In this document: one piece after another, positions 43,768 through 54,162 of the stretch
Position numbering within the stretch: position 1 is the stretch's first letter
Layout of the letters: the number at the start of each line of letters is the position of its first letter
Assembly: GCA_001970955.1 (NCBI GenBank)
Contig: MPUH01000162.1
Coordinates: 28,355-92,354 of the forward strand
Source of the DNA: Stentor coeruleus
Lineage: Eukaryota > Ciliophora > Heterotrichea > Heterotrichida > Stentoridae
Direction: 5' to 3'
Length of the DNA: 64,000 bases
Position numbers and translations under genes: made by a program
The notes under the pieces: model-generated
What the model was told of the DNA's origin: nothing
What the model saw: only the letters and a program-made list of their open reading frames with translations
Databases searched by the model: none

Positions 43768-44427
43768 ATGAGCGCAAGCCTTCCATACATCGGCAGTCAA
43801 ATAAGCCTTATTTCTAAATCAGACATCAGATATGAAGGAACCTTAAGCAGTATAGATACTTCCCAACACACAGTATCTTTAGCAAATGTAAGATCTTTTG
43901 GCACAGAAGGTCGTCGTGGGGATGGACGTGAAATCCCAGCATCAACCGAGATTTATGAGATTATTATCTTTCGTGGAGCTGATATAAAAGATTTAACAGT
44001 TATTCAATCAACACCAGCCCAACCTGAGCCAGTTCAAAAGCAAGAAGTAACCCCAAAGCCAGAACTAATTGAGAGAAGAAGACCGCAACGTAGGTTTAAT
44101 AGATATCAAGGGAGGAATTATGGAGAATTACATCAAAATCCAGATGAAAAACTAAAGGAAACTTTGAAAGAAGACTTTGATTTTGATGCTGTGAAGCTAC
44201 AGAGAAGTGTGAGTAATCAAGATGTGGAGAAGAAGTATGATAAAAATTTTGGGTTTTTTGATAGCTTGACGACAAATGATAGAGAGGATTATGATAGGTA
44301 TAAACAGAAAGCTATGGACAGGGAGACTTTTGGAGAAGAAAGTGTTTATATGGCTGAGAGAGATCTTAGACGATATAATAATCGAAGGGGAAGAGGGTTT
44401 AGGAGGGGAAGAAAACCTAGAAGTTAA
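43768..44427 (+). CDS. LSM14: LSM14/Scd6 mRNP protein
   Basis: A 219-residue protein with the full LSM14 (Scd6/RAP55/Trailer hitch) order. Residues 1-80 are a divergent Lsm domain ([20 protein letters not shown]). The FDF motif follows ([12 protein letters not shown], about 133), then the FFD box ([12 protein letters not shown], about 155) and the TFG box ([12 protein letters not shown], about 185), ending in an RG-rich tail ([16 protein letters not shown]). The family represses translation and promotes decapping in P-bodies and RNP granules. It is shorter than animal LSM14 but has every box, so the call is secure. Confidence 0.95.
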   Translation: MSASLPYIGSQISLISKSDIRYEGTLSSIDTSQHTVSLANVRSFGTEGRRGDGREIPASTEIYEIIIFRGADIKDLTVIQSTPAQPEPVQKQEVTPKPELIERRRPQRRFNRYQGRNYGELHQNPDEKLKETLKEDFDFDAVKLQRSVSNQDVEKKYDKNFGFFDSLTTNDREDYDRYKQKAMDRETFGEESVYMAERDLRRYNNRRGRGFRRGRKPRS

Positions 44428-44889
44428 TTCAATATTTTTATTGAGATTCTGAAATCAGGGCGGGTTTTACTTGGTGAATTAAATATTCGCTTGCCATTTG
44501 GATAATTTTGTTGTTGGTTTGATAATTTCATCAGGGGTGAAATTATTAGACTTATTTCGAATTAGATGAAGGCTTTTGATCAGGATAGACGCAATAATTT
44601 GTAATTTCTTCAGTTTCAGGGTTTTAAAGTTTATTTTTTTCATTCGAATCATTTTCAATTTTAACCTATTTTCCAGGTGTCTTTCAACAGGTAATTTTCT
44701 TTTAGATTAATTTTCAAGATTTTTTTAAAACAGTAAAGATTTGGCTCTCCCATCAAACAAACTAATAACAAAATACAGTTTTTTCCAAAAATCGCTTCAT
44801 TCTTTCATAATCACTTTTATTCTCATCTTCTACCCACATGAAAAGTAATAATTTAATCCCATATTTTATATACTTTTTAAGATCTCATA
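44428..44889. other. Intergenic region between convergent genes
   Basis: 3' flanks of LSM14 and the large minus-strand gene. It contains the hairpin at 44522-44546 and a short pyrimidine-rich stretch. No gene seen. Confidence 0.5.
44522..44546. repeat. 11-bp hairpin
   Basis: ATAATTTCATC and GGTGAAATTAT face each other across a 3-nt loop (AGG); ten Watson-Crick pairs and one G-T. It lies about 95 nt after the LSM14 stop and may be a 3'-end or RNA-processing element, or chance. Confidence 0.4.
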
Positions 44890-47800
44890 TTAACTACTAG
44901 TAGGAACTTCCTTATTTTTATCTTCCGGAGCTTTATTTCCAAAGAACTCAGAAACGCTTTCCCAGCATTTTTCCTCCCGTAAAATAGGTCTTGTATATCC
45001 TCTANATCTTCCGGAGCTTTATTTCCAAAGAACTCAGAAACGCTTTCCCAGCATTTTTCCTCCCGTAAAATAGGTCTTGTATATCCTCTAAATCTATCTG
45101 AATCAGGATCAGGTGACCTACTTCTATCACATCTAGCTTTATCATTAATTTCTTTATTTTCTCGTTTGGGACTAAGATTTTTCTTTGAAATTTCTGGCAT
45201 CCTAGACTCTTGAGAATCTTTTGGAGGAATCCTTANTTTCTCGTTTGGGACTAAGATTTTTCTTTGAAATTTCTGGCATCCTAGACTCTTGAGAATCTTT
45301 TGGAGGAATCCTTAAAGCTGAAAAATCCCACCCTGACCTTTTTCTACATTTTTTTGGACTACTTTGATCACTAAGCCCAGGCATATAACTATCTTCTTCT
45401 CCAGGAGGACTATTTGAATAATATTCATCTTGATTTATATAATCATAAATATCATCTGGGCTTTTTCTTTTTATATTCGAATTTGATTCTCTTATTGAAT
45501 CATCAAAAGATGCTGGAGAGAAAGGTCGTCTTTCATATTCTTGTTGATATTTTTCTATACTTTCAGAAGGTTTTATATTTTTTACATCATCTGGGGTGTA
45601 TCTTGGGATTTTCTGTGATGATTTGTTTGTTTTGGGCTGCTCATCTGGGGATTTAACTCTTTCTCTATTTGTAGGAGAACGTGCTTTTCTACCATCATCA
45701 ATTGTTGTATTTGTTCTATCGGATTTAAGTGGAGATTTAAATTTTATTGAGTTTTCTAAAGCTGGAGAAGATTTGCCTGTTTGTATTGAGGATTTAACTT
45801 TTTTAGACTCTTCTGAAGATATGTTGGTTTTTGGTTTTGTTGGGGTTTTAAGCTTTCTTTGTCCTTCAAATTGTCCTTCGTTTTTATCATTTGGCTTACT
45901 TATTTTGATGTTTTTCGGACTTCTGTTTTGAATTTCTCTTGTTTCTATAGGTTTATATCTATTATTAGCTGATTTTGTATCTGCACTTTCAGTATCATCA
46001 TCATATCCATGTGGGTTTTTATATTTATCAGCATTTACATCACTATCTAAATATCTACGTTCTTTAGGTATAGGTATTTTTTTTACTTTAAAACTTTCAG
46101 AGTTGTTTTGATTTAGCAAACGAGAAGATTCAGTGAATTCATCTTTTTCATATGTTGAATCAGTATTAAATGGGACTAACTGAGATATTTGACTATTAAT
46201 TTTAGCTAATCGTGAGTTTTGCTTATCAATTATTTTTAGTAGTTGGTGGCTTTCATCAAACAAAGCAAAATCCAAATGGGTTTTTGGTGATGGGACACGA
46301 TTAGGAATACTGGAAGCTGGTCTTGGAATTTCATTATTATTCCTACTACCCATACATGAATTTGTTAAAGATGAAGCATTAGGGGTATCAAAATTCATAA
46401 ACCGTTTATAAGGGTTTTCATACTGATCTTTTGGACTTGGCTTAGGGATACTATAAGTATACTCTTGTTGAGAGGGTTCAGTATAATGATTAGGGTCTAA
46501 ATTCAGTTTTGGCGATTGGGAATAAGGGTTTTTGAATTTTTCAAGCTTTTTTGGAGGATTTTCATATACCTGTTCTTGATTTGGATAATAAATATTAGGG
46601 TTTCCTGGTTTTGAAGCTTGACTTTGGTTTTCTCTTCCCAAGTTTTTTTTAGGATTTCCTTCATAGGCTCCATCTCTGCTACTAAAACGCTTGGAGTTTT
46701 CAGAATTTCTTCCAACCCCTGGGCTTTTTATTGACCTCTCATAAACTTCTTCTTGGCTTATTTTCCTAGGTTCTATTTCATACAACCCTTCTTGGTATAT
46801 TTTTTTAGGAATAGGTTGATATGGGATTTCTTGACCTGTTTTTTTTAAAGATCTCTCTAGATTACTAGTTTCTATTGTATCATCTTTGAAAAATCTATCG
46901 TTTTGACCTTTTATACCTGACTGTCTATATCCACTATTTTCATTTTTCCTAAGAGCGTTTTCATAAGGATTTTCTACACCAAAGCTTTTTTTTTTATCAG
47001 ATTGAAAATCTTTTGGTATATTTTCATAGTATTCATGCATTGATTCTGGTTTTTGATGATGCCCATAAGTGTCTTCTTGGATTTTTATATACCCAAAACT
47101 CCCTTTATTTGGGGAAACATATTTACGATTGCCTTCTATTGTTTCATAAGAACGCTGATGAGGCATATGTGAAACTCCTTCTGCAGTTGGCAGATACTGA
47201 GATTTGGGTGTTGATAGATTACTTAGTGTTCCATTTTTATCTTGTCCTTGTGTAAATGATCTTGGAGATAATATCCCATGTCCATCAAAACTAGTTTGAA
47301 TACTTCTGTTAGTTTTTTCATACCCCAAATCTGAGAGTTTAAGTTTATTTTCGCTACTATTCGGCACTAAAACTTTATCATTTAAAGTTTGTGTCCATAT
47401 AGAAATTTTTTGCCCTTGTTCATTATTAGAAGATTTCATTAAGGCTGATTTTTCTATATCTTCACTATAATGCCTACTTCTAATAGGCTCTTCTTTGGTT
47501 GATTTTATTAATGTTCTTCTTTCATTTTTTATACTGTTAGTTACTGGATTTTCTTTTGTATATGGTGATTTAGTTGATGTCATACTACTATTCGAGCAAT
47601 TATCTATAATATCAATTAGGAGCTTCATGATTCTTAATAAACTTTCTGGGAATTCCTGATTGTCTATCATATTCCTAAACCTTTTCGAGCAGACAAGACG
47701 GCTTTTAAAAAAACTATGGATATGTGAATTCGCATGCACCCCTATCAATAACTGAATTTACTGTATCTTTTATTTCTGCAAACAGCCCAACACCTTCAGA

Positions 47801-48716
47801 GTTCTTTTTGTAAAAATGCACATTTTCTAGTTCATTTTTTAAATTCTGATTTGCTTCTTTTAATTGTTCCCAGTCTTTCCACTCAGCTTTTTCATTAGCT
47901 TCTTTCATCTTCCTAGTTAGACAATCGATAATTTGATCTTTTTCTTTATTAGAATTCTTAAGTAATAACAGCATCTCACTAAATTTTTGCCAATCATTTT
48001 TCCCTAAAGACTCTTTATATTTATCATTTTCTTTATACTCTGGTACAAGCCCAGTTAAAAAATCATAGAGTTTTTTCCATTGAGCTTTTTCTGACATAAG
48101 CTCTTTTATCTGTAAAGATTTAGCCTCTAAATATTGATTTTTTTCTTTAAGCTGCATTTTTAACTCTTTTGTATTTTCCCCATAATACTTATCATTAATT
48201 TCATTTTTTATGTCTCGGAGTTTTTTTTCCAGCATTTGAATATACCTTTCTTTTTCTAGCATTTCAGTTTTTAACGATTTGTGGCTTTCGGTAAGAGTTT
48301 TTAGTTCGGTCCTATCGTTTTTGCTTTCCACAAACTTTTTCTCCATGTCTTCTATCATTTTATCTTTTTCTGAAGCGATTTTTTTTAAATTTTGGAGCTC
48401 TTCTTTTAAGGCTAGTTTATTATAACTATCTCTTTGATAGCTATGTATGCTGGATTTTTGAGTTTTCGAGCTCTTGGATTTTTTCTTTGTACTTGCTTTC
48501 GTCAAGAGCATTTCTAAGAGATTCTTTTAGTTTATCCCTTTCGAATTTCAAAGCTTCAATAGTTTCTGCTGCAACTGAAAGGTTTTCTTGTAGGAGGNTA
48601 GTTTCTGCTGCAACTGAAAGGTTTTCTTGTAGGAGGTTCAATTTATCGATTTTCTCAGTGAATGGTTCAGGCGAAATATGTCTTTTAAAAGCCCATGTTT
48701 CCTTTTCTCTGAACAT
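44890..48716 (-). CDS. Large coiled-coil/disordered protein, frame broken by assembly overlaps and indels
   Basis: One gene, starting MFREKETWAFKRHISPEPF at 48716. The first 330 residues are coiled coil, then a compact helical patch (SRLVCSKRFRNMIDNQEFPE) and about 850 disordered residues rich in Ser, Pro, Asn, Tyr and Lys. Collapsing three overlaps at N positions 48598, 45236 and 45005 restores the frame there and gives a natural end, GNKAPEDKNKEVPTSS and TAA at 44890. Two other breaks remain: near 48441 (one extra CATA unit would explain it) and near 47714 (28 nt between two AATTCA copies would explain it). With these fixed the protein is about 1.2 thousand residues. Function unknown; cytoskeletal scaffold likely. 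Confidence 0.7.
44920..45090. repeat. 85-nt direct repeat around a single-N gap
   Basis: 44920-45004 and 45006-45090 are identical with an N at 45005. Unmerged overlap inside a coding region; collapsing it gives the natural C-terminus of the gene. Confidence 0.9.
45158..45314. repeat. 78-nt direct repeat around a single-N gap
   Basis: 45158-45235 and 45237-45314 are identical with an N at 45236. Collapsing it removes a false frameshift in the large minus-strand gene. Confidence 0.9.
48560..48636. repeat. 38-nt direct repeat around a single-N gap
   Basis: 48560-48597 and 48599-48636 are identical with an N at 48598. It duplicates LLQENLSVAAET in the coiled-coil protein; the duplication is probably artificial. 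Confidence 0.9.
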
Positions 48717-48731
48717 TATAATATAAACATA

Positions 48732-50180
48732 ATGATTTCTTCTCAAGTTTATATGAATTCTCTTGCTTCTTTATTAGAAATACCATGTGGGATAAGAAAA
48801 CAATCAGATCTTGACCAAATCGGAAACTTTTGCAGCTTATTCAAATTTTTTCAAGAAGTTCAAGAGCAGCAAAGTGCTTCAGAAACTATGCAAGAAATTT
48901 GTAAAATTTTAACAGTGAAAAACTATAGTCCAAGAGAGTTTATTTTTAAAACAGGAGACCAGGCTGAGAACTTTTATTTTTTACTTAAAGGTTCAGTTAA
49001 AGTTTTTAGTAACACTTATGTTGAGATAGAAGACCCTGGGGATGATGAAATTCATAGAATGATTAGGAAGAATTTAGAAGTTACTAAGATTAGAGTTAGG
49101 AAAAATAGAGATAGTATTCCTGAAACACAGATGGCAGTATTGAACCCTGGGGATGGGTTTGGGGAAGCTGCGATTATTAATGATAGGCCTAGGTATTTCT
49201 CTGTCGTTACAAGCGAATTTGTCACTGTTGCCGTTTTGAATAAAAATGATTACTTTAAGTTAGAAGGAACTCAAGAAAAGCTTATCAATGAGAAAATTGA
49301 TTTTCTAAGAACAATAGAAGCTTTTAAAACTTGGAGTAGGGTGTCTTTATATAATCTTGCGTTTTTTGTCAAGGAGCTTAAATATTTACGTGGAACTATA
49401 GTGTATTCAGAAGGAGATATTCCTAATGTGATATATCTGATTAAGGAAGGTGAATTTAAATTCACTCAACGTTTTTCTATAAATGCTGGAAGTAAAGTTT
49501 TTGCTAATAATAAAGGTGGTAAAGATAGTTCAGGATTACTATCACCTAGAAATTCAACATTTAGGACAAAAGACCTTCAAGTTGTGACAAAACAGGCAGG
49601 AGAAATGTTTGGGATAGAAGAAATATATGATAAACTACCTGGAAGATTATTTACATGCACTTGCGTTTCTCAAACAGGTAAACTTTTTTATATCTCAGAA
49701 AAAACATTCGCTAAAAAAGTGACAAATCCAGAGTCCCTAAAAATTATAGAAGATCAATGCAAGACTTTTAAAAACTGGATATACCCAAGATTAGAAGAGT
49801 TGAAAAAATTAGAAATTTTTAAAGATGATAACAGCTATACCCCTTATCAAAAAATCAAACTCACACCTCGATCTTTAAAATCTATTTCCCAAAATCCTGT
49901 TCGCACTTATGATGAATATATTCCCGATAGTAAAATTTTACCATTGATATTGAAGAAAATAATAAGAACAAAATATAACCAATCATCTAATTATAATAGC
50001 GTTAACAGACAAAGAATAGGAAGTGTGACTATGTTCAAAACTGAATTAGAAGAATCAGATCAGTTTAATCATTCGAATATTAATAATAGTTTTCAATTTG
50101 GTGCAGGGCGGAAAAGCTATTTTAATCCAATCAAGCTTTCTCAATTAGGTGTGAAAAAAATCAAAACAAATAATATCTAA
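48732..50180 (+). CDS. Cyclic-nucleotide-binding-domain protein
   Basis: About 482 residues from ATG 48732 (MISSQVYMNSLASLLEIPCG). Two cyclic-nucleotide-binding folds are visible. The first, about residues 70-170, has FIFKTGDQAENFYFLLKGSV and the phosphate-binding-cassette region LNPGDGFGEAAIINDRPRY, where the arginine of PRY fits the phosphate ligand. The second, about 215-325, is degenerate (YSEGDIPNVIYLIKEGEFKF, then EMFGIEEIYDKLPGR) with a long insertion. No kinase or channel follows, so it is a stand-alone sensor or regulatory protein. Only 15 nt separate its ATG from the divergent gene's ATG. Confidence 0.85.
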   Translation: MISSQVYMNSLASLLEIPCGIRKQSDLDQIGNFCSLFKFFQEVQEQQSASETMQEICKILTVKNYSPREFIFKTGDQAENFYFLLKGSVKVFSNTYVEIEDPGDDEIHRMIRKNLEVTKIRVRKNRDSIPETQMAVLNPGDGFGEAAIINDRPRYFSVVTSEFVTVAVLNKNDYFKLEGTQEKLINEKIDFLRTIEAFKTWSRVSLYNLAFFVKELKYLRGTIVYSEGDIPNVIYLIKEGEFKFTQRFSINAGSKVFANNKGGKDSSGLLSPRNSTFRTKDLQVVTKQAGEMFGIEEIYDKLPGRLFTCTCVSQTGKLFYISEKTFAKKVTNPESLKIIEDQCKTFKNWIYPRLEELKKLEIFKDDNSYTPYQKIKLTPRSLKSISQNPVRTYDEYIPDSKILPLILKKIIRTKYNQSSNYNSVNRQRIGSVTMFKTELEESDQFNHSNINNSFQFGAGRKSYFNPIKLSQLGVKKIKTNNI

Positions 50181-50925
50181 GGAATTTTTTAGATATAATG
50201 ATTGATAAAAGTTTTATTAATTAATTTTAGTGATTTTTTTTAAGTAAATTTGATATTTGTTGAGAAAGAAGACTGATATGTTATAATTTTTTAATTTGAT
50301 TTTGAAATGAGGGTTTTATAGAGTAAGTATGATATATAAAATAGGTTATTTTTACTTATGAGTAGATCAATATAGATATTTTTTTATAAATTTTTGTTGT
50401 TGGGGCTTTTGTAGGTTGTTATGATAGGGTTCAAAATTGAAAAGTATTGGAAATGCAAAAACATAAGCTTGAAAACAAAAAAAGCTAAAGATAATTAATT
50501 ATTACATTTAATAATCAACACAACACCCAAAATAAAAACCATCACTAAAATGCATTAACACAAAAAAAGGTTCCAAAATTTATAATATATGTTTTTACCC
50601 CAGCGCTTTCAAAACTACTCTTCAACTCTCATTCCCTATAAAATTCCATCTAATTTCCCAGTCAAGCAAAATAGAGTAATTTCCAAACTGATCCATTAAA
50701 CCTAATCCAAAAAGCCCAAGTCTCTTCCTCTACACAATAGCTTCCTGTTGTTTAATCGGGCATCCAAATCTAACATAAACTCAATCCTTTACATAGCATA
50801 CTTAATGACAATAACAAAACTTTTCAGACAGAAAAGCGGCAAAGAAGTAAGAAATAAGCTTTAAAAGCAGGAGTAGTTGACTAAACAACAAATAAAGTAC
50901 AATATTAAACAAAGTAAGACTAAAC
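50181..50925. other. Intergenic region between convergent genes
   Basis: 3' flanks of the cyclic-nucleotide gene and the small gene at 50926. The part from about 50580 to 50860 is slightly more GC-rich and C-rich on the plus strand, perhaps a long 3' transcript end; no supportable gene. Confidence 0.45.
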
Positions 50926-51120
50926 CTAAGGAATAGTTTTAGTTGGCTTAGAGGCTTCAATTGATGGAGCCTGTTTCTTGAGAACTTGAGCCCATTCACG
51001 CGTTGTTGGGAAATTCTCCGGGTGTAAATACATGGTTTTCTTAGATGACACACTTCTAAGCCAGTATCCAGTGTAAACTCTAAGGTAAAGATTGGTTAAT
51101 GAACCGATCAAGCCAGCCAT
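50926..51120 (-). CDS. Small conserved-looking protein, unknown
   Basis: A 64-residue protein (MAGLIGSLTNLYLRVYTGYW at the start, then KTMYLHPENFPTTREWAQVL). It has a hydrophobic N-terminal helix and a polar rest, a shape seen in small mitochondrial membrane-complex subunits, but no family is recognised. Support comes from ordinary codon use and from strongly G/T-rich plus-strand DNA at 51121-51430, the promoter pattern of minus-strand genes here. Confidence 0.5.
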   Translation of the reverse strand: MAGLIGSLTNLYLRVYTGYWLRSVSSKKTMYLHPENFPTTREWAQVLKKQAPSIEASKPTKTIP

Positions 51121-51910
51121 ATTTTATATTATGATGTATAAATGTGTGATTTTTGGTTAGGAATGGAATGAATTTTAGGTATTATGAAAGGATGAGAAAG
51201 GTGAGAGGATTAGGATAGAGGTAAAGATGAAAGATGTTTTAGGAATTGTGTGGATTTTATAAGAATTAGAAATGTAGGGTTAGTGATAAGTTTATGATTA
51301 TATAGGAAAATGGTTATGTTGAATTGTTTTTTTGGTGATGAGGATTTTAGGGTTGGGTTTTAAGTAAAAATGATGGGAGTTGGTTTTTAGGATTGATAAA
51401 AGTTGAAGGGTTTATGTTTTTGGGTGAGATAATACATTTTTATTTGTGTTATAAGGTTAAAAAAATAACAGTCATAATTTGGATATAATACTTTTATTAT
51501 GCAAACCTTGAGTATTATCATTACATACAAAAGTTTGAATTTTTCTGATATCTAACTTTTTTAAGTAAATCTCAACCAGGTTTTACACTTTTTCTTTACC
51601 AAAATATTTTCTTCTTATATTATATTTTAACAACTAAAACTCAAACTAAATATTTCCCTTAAATTTTATATGTCAACTCTAATACAACTTAATATCATTC
51701 ATAAATCCTAGTATAATCATCTATTAAAATCCTAAATCACTATAATTTTTATTCTTTAAAAATCAATATTTTATAAACCCTTACCATAAACCCATTCACC
51801 TTATCTAAACCAAAAAACCCATCACCACTTTTTTTTAAATAAAATAATCAAACAAATCATACTCCTCCCATTTCTATTACATCATCATCCCCTAAAACCT
51901 TCTAATAAAA
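51121..51910. other. Divergent promoter region
   Basis: The clearest strand switch in the window: plus strand G/T-rich from 51121 to about 51430, then A/C-rich to 51910. It drives a minus-strand gene on the left and a plus-strand gene on the right. No gene inside. Confidence 0.55.
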
Positions 51911-52813
51911 ATGCAAACATTCCATCTCGAGTTCAGCAAACTTATCGGATATATTTTCCATATAAAACTCGAGACCAATGTCGAATCCTCTGTACTTCTC
52001 ACACCTTGTCCAGAGGGTATTTTCATTCAAATTGGTTCAAAAGTATACAAAATCGACTTACCTACACCCATAAAATCCCTTCAAGAAGCATTCCATTCCC
52101 AAACCGACAACTGGGTCTATATAAAAGTCCCAGTTTCAGAAACATTATCTCATAGTCTTAGATTTAAAAAAGAAAACTGGGATACAATTTCTCATATCCA
52201 TTGCAAAAAATGCAATTTTCCTCTATGCCTCAACATAAAATCATCATTTCCTATGCCATCAACAAACTGGGAAACATTAAGTGAATTATGGAATTGTCAT
52301 CCATCACACGAACAATTATATTCTTTATCATTAAAACCAGGAAATTGTTATACAAGTTTGTTTTATATACATTTAAACCCTGAAGATATAGAAAAAAACA
52401 TTAAAGTTCAAGAAGGGAAAATACTTTGTGGAAGTTGTGGATATGAAATTGGTTTAAGAAAAGAAGAAATTATGCTTTTTAGACATAGGGTTTATGGGAA
52501 CTGTGAAGAAGGGTTTGGGTTTTTAGTTGAAGAAGCTCTTTGTGAGAGGATAAATGAGGCTAGTAGGGATGTGATGATTGGATATTTGAGATTAAGGCTT
52601 ATGAAATGGGAAAATTTGTTGTATTGGAAAGGGAAATTTAGGAAATGTATGAATGTACTTTATAAGAAAGAAGTTGTTAAAGGATTTTATTTACCGGAAG
52701 ATGATGTTTTTCACCTTAGGCAACTGTTGAAGAAGTTTAATGAACGATTACCGCCACATGCAAGAAAGATTGGAGATTGGAAGATTTCTTATGTTTTGTT
52801 TGAGGATGATTAG
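51911..52813 (+). CDS. UBE3D: UBE3D-like (HECT_2/E3D) protein
   Basis: A 300-residue protein. The middle has HCKKCNFPLCLNIKSSFPMP followed by NWETLSELWNCHPSHEQ, and later ILCGSCGYEIGLRKEE. A cysteine pair, then the P-[SA]-x-NW-x-E-L-x-E-x-W-x-CH motif, and a second cysteine pair are hallmarks of the UBE3D/HECT_2 family, described as E2-binding ubiquitin ligase-like proteins. The N-terminal 80 residues are beta-rich as expected. Length is a little below that of animal members. Ligase activity has not been shown for ciliate members. Confidence 0.78.
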   Translation: MQTFHLEFSKLIGYIFHIKLETNVESSVLLTPCPEGIFIQIGSKVYKIDLPTPIKSLQEAFHSQTDNWVYIKVPVSETLSHSLRFKKENWDTISHIHCKKCNFPLCLNIKSSFPMPSTNWETLSELWNCHPSHEQLYSLSLKPGNCYTSLFYIHLNPEDIEKNIKVQEGKILCGSCGYEIGLRKEEIMLFRHRVYGNCEEGFGFLVEEALCERINEASRDVMIGYLRLRLMKWENLLYWKGKFRKCMNVLYKKEVVKGFYLPEDDVFHLRQLLKKFNERLPPHARKIGDWKISYVLFEDD

Positions 52814-52952
52814 AGTAGAAAAATTTTAGTTGGGTTTGCTTTGAATATTAGAATTTTAGTATTGTCTTAAATTGTATAATGAAACCCAAATGGATTTTTT
52901 ATAAAAAAATAAATACATGCCCCCTTATTACAGTTAGATTTGCTAAAAGCAA

Positions 52953-53999
52953 ATGATGATGAATTGGATCACAGTACAAGACTCAGGGTTTACTAACTTA
53001 CAATGCAAAATCTGCAACAATCAAATCAATAATGGGGCTGTTGGGGTAGGACTAGGAGTTTACCCTAAAAGTTTCACTCACTTAGAATGCTTTAAACCTC
53101 GAATAAGAAAATACATCCGTAACAATGATATATACACATCAATAAAATACGACATATCCAAATCTATTTTTAATGAATGGCTTGAAAACTGGAACTCAAA
53201 TTTTATTCCTCTTGATAAACCAATCGAATACAATAAAAACGCCAAATCACTTTATTGTATAAAAACCATAAAAACTCAACCTCCAAGCAAAAGAAGGGTT
53301 TATATAGAAATATTTAAATATCTCGAGATTTATGATCTGATTAAAAATCTATCTCGAGTCTGTAAATTTTTTTATCATACAACGTGGGAATCAGAACTTT
53401 GGTGGTTTTTAATTAAAAGAGATTTTAAAATTATACCAAATGATAATGAAAACTTTAGACATTATTATCTTAAACTTTTTACATCAGCTTGTATAGAATG
53501 TCAGAGTATTTTAAAATCTCATGAATTTAGTAGGTGTCCTCTTTTAAAACGAGTACTGTGTTTTAAATGCAAAACTTTTCCTAAATATTCTTTTATAACA
53601 AAACAAGATATTAAAGATTTTTATGGTTTTGACCCTAAAGTGCTTGGAATACATTTTGAGATTTCGTGTATAAGGCATTCACAGATTGTTTATTTGTGCA
53701 CTTTTCTTAATGAACTTTATAAGTTTAGGGAAAAAAATAAAAGAGTTTTACTTGAAAAGCTTTATGTGGGTCATAATGAGCATTGTGAAATCATCAAGTT
53801 TGTTGAGGGTATTGATGTTAGGAAAATGGATAAAGGGATTGTTAGAAAATTTGGCCTTAAGATTATTGAAATTTGTTGGAATGAACGTATGGAAAATAAA
53901 GATTATTTTAAGGTGTTTAAATATGTGAGGACAGGGAAAAGCAAAATCAGTTTTAAGAGGATTTTTAGGAATTGCAATCATAAAGCTTTAGTACCCTAA
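52953..53999 (+). CDS. Zinc-finger/F-box protein
   Basis: A 348-residue protein. Residues about 16-48 read CKICNNQINNGAVGVG then YPKSFTHLECFKP, a CX2C...HX2C layout like a PARP-type zinc finger. Residues about 113-155 (YIEIFKYLEIYDLIKNLSRV then WWFLIKRDF) resemble an F-box. Residues about 178-220 form a second zinc cluster (CIECQSILKSHEFSRCPLL then LCFKCKTFPKYSFITKQD), with an ITKxD sequence like that after the XPA-type finger. The combination suggests a substrate adaptor for an SCF ubiquitin ligase; the DNA-damage link implied by the fingers is speculative. Confidence 0.6.
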   Translation: MMMNWITVQDSGFTNLQCKICNNQINNGAVGVGLGVYPKSFTHLECFKPRIRKYIRNNDIYTSIKYDISKSIFNEWLENWNSNFIPLDKPIEYNKNAKSLYCIKTIKTQPPSKRRVYIEIFKYLEIYDLIKNLSRVCKFFYHTTWESELWWFLIKRDFKIIPNDNENFRHYYLKLFTSACIECQSILKSHEFSRCPLLKRVLCFKCKTFPKYSFITKQDIKDFYGFDPKVLGIHFEISCIRHSQIVYLCTFLNELYKFREKNKRVLLEKLYVGHNEHCEIIKFVEGIDVRKMDKGIVRKFGLKIIEICWNERMENKDYFKVFKYVRTGKSKISFKRIFRNCNHKALVP

Positions 54000-54162
54000 T
54001 TTAATTCGGTTTTTATTATAGTGTTGTGTATGCTTATTTATGTTTAATTTAATGGTAAAAATTTAAGATATACCTAATTAATGTGTTTAAAAACTCTTGA
54101 GACTTAGAATTATGAAGGATAAATTTTAATGAATATGATTATATTTGGAATACTAAAAGTTC

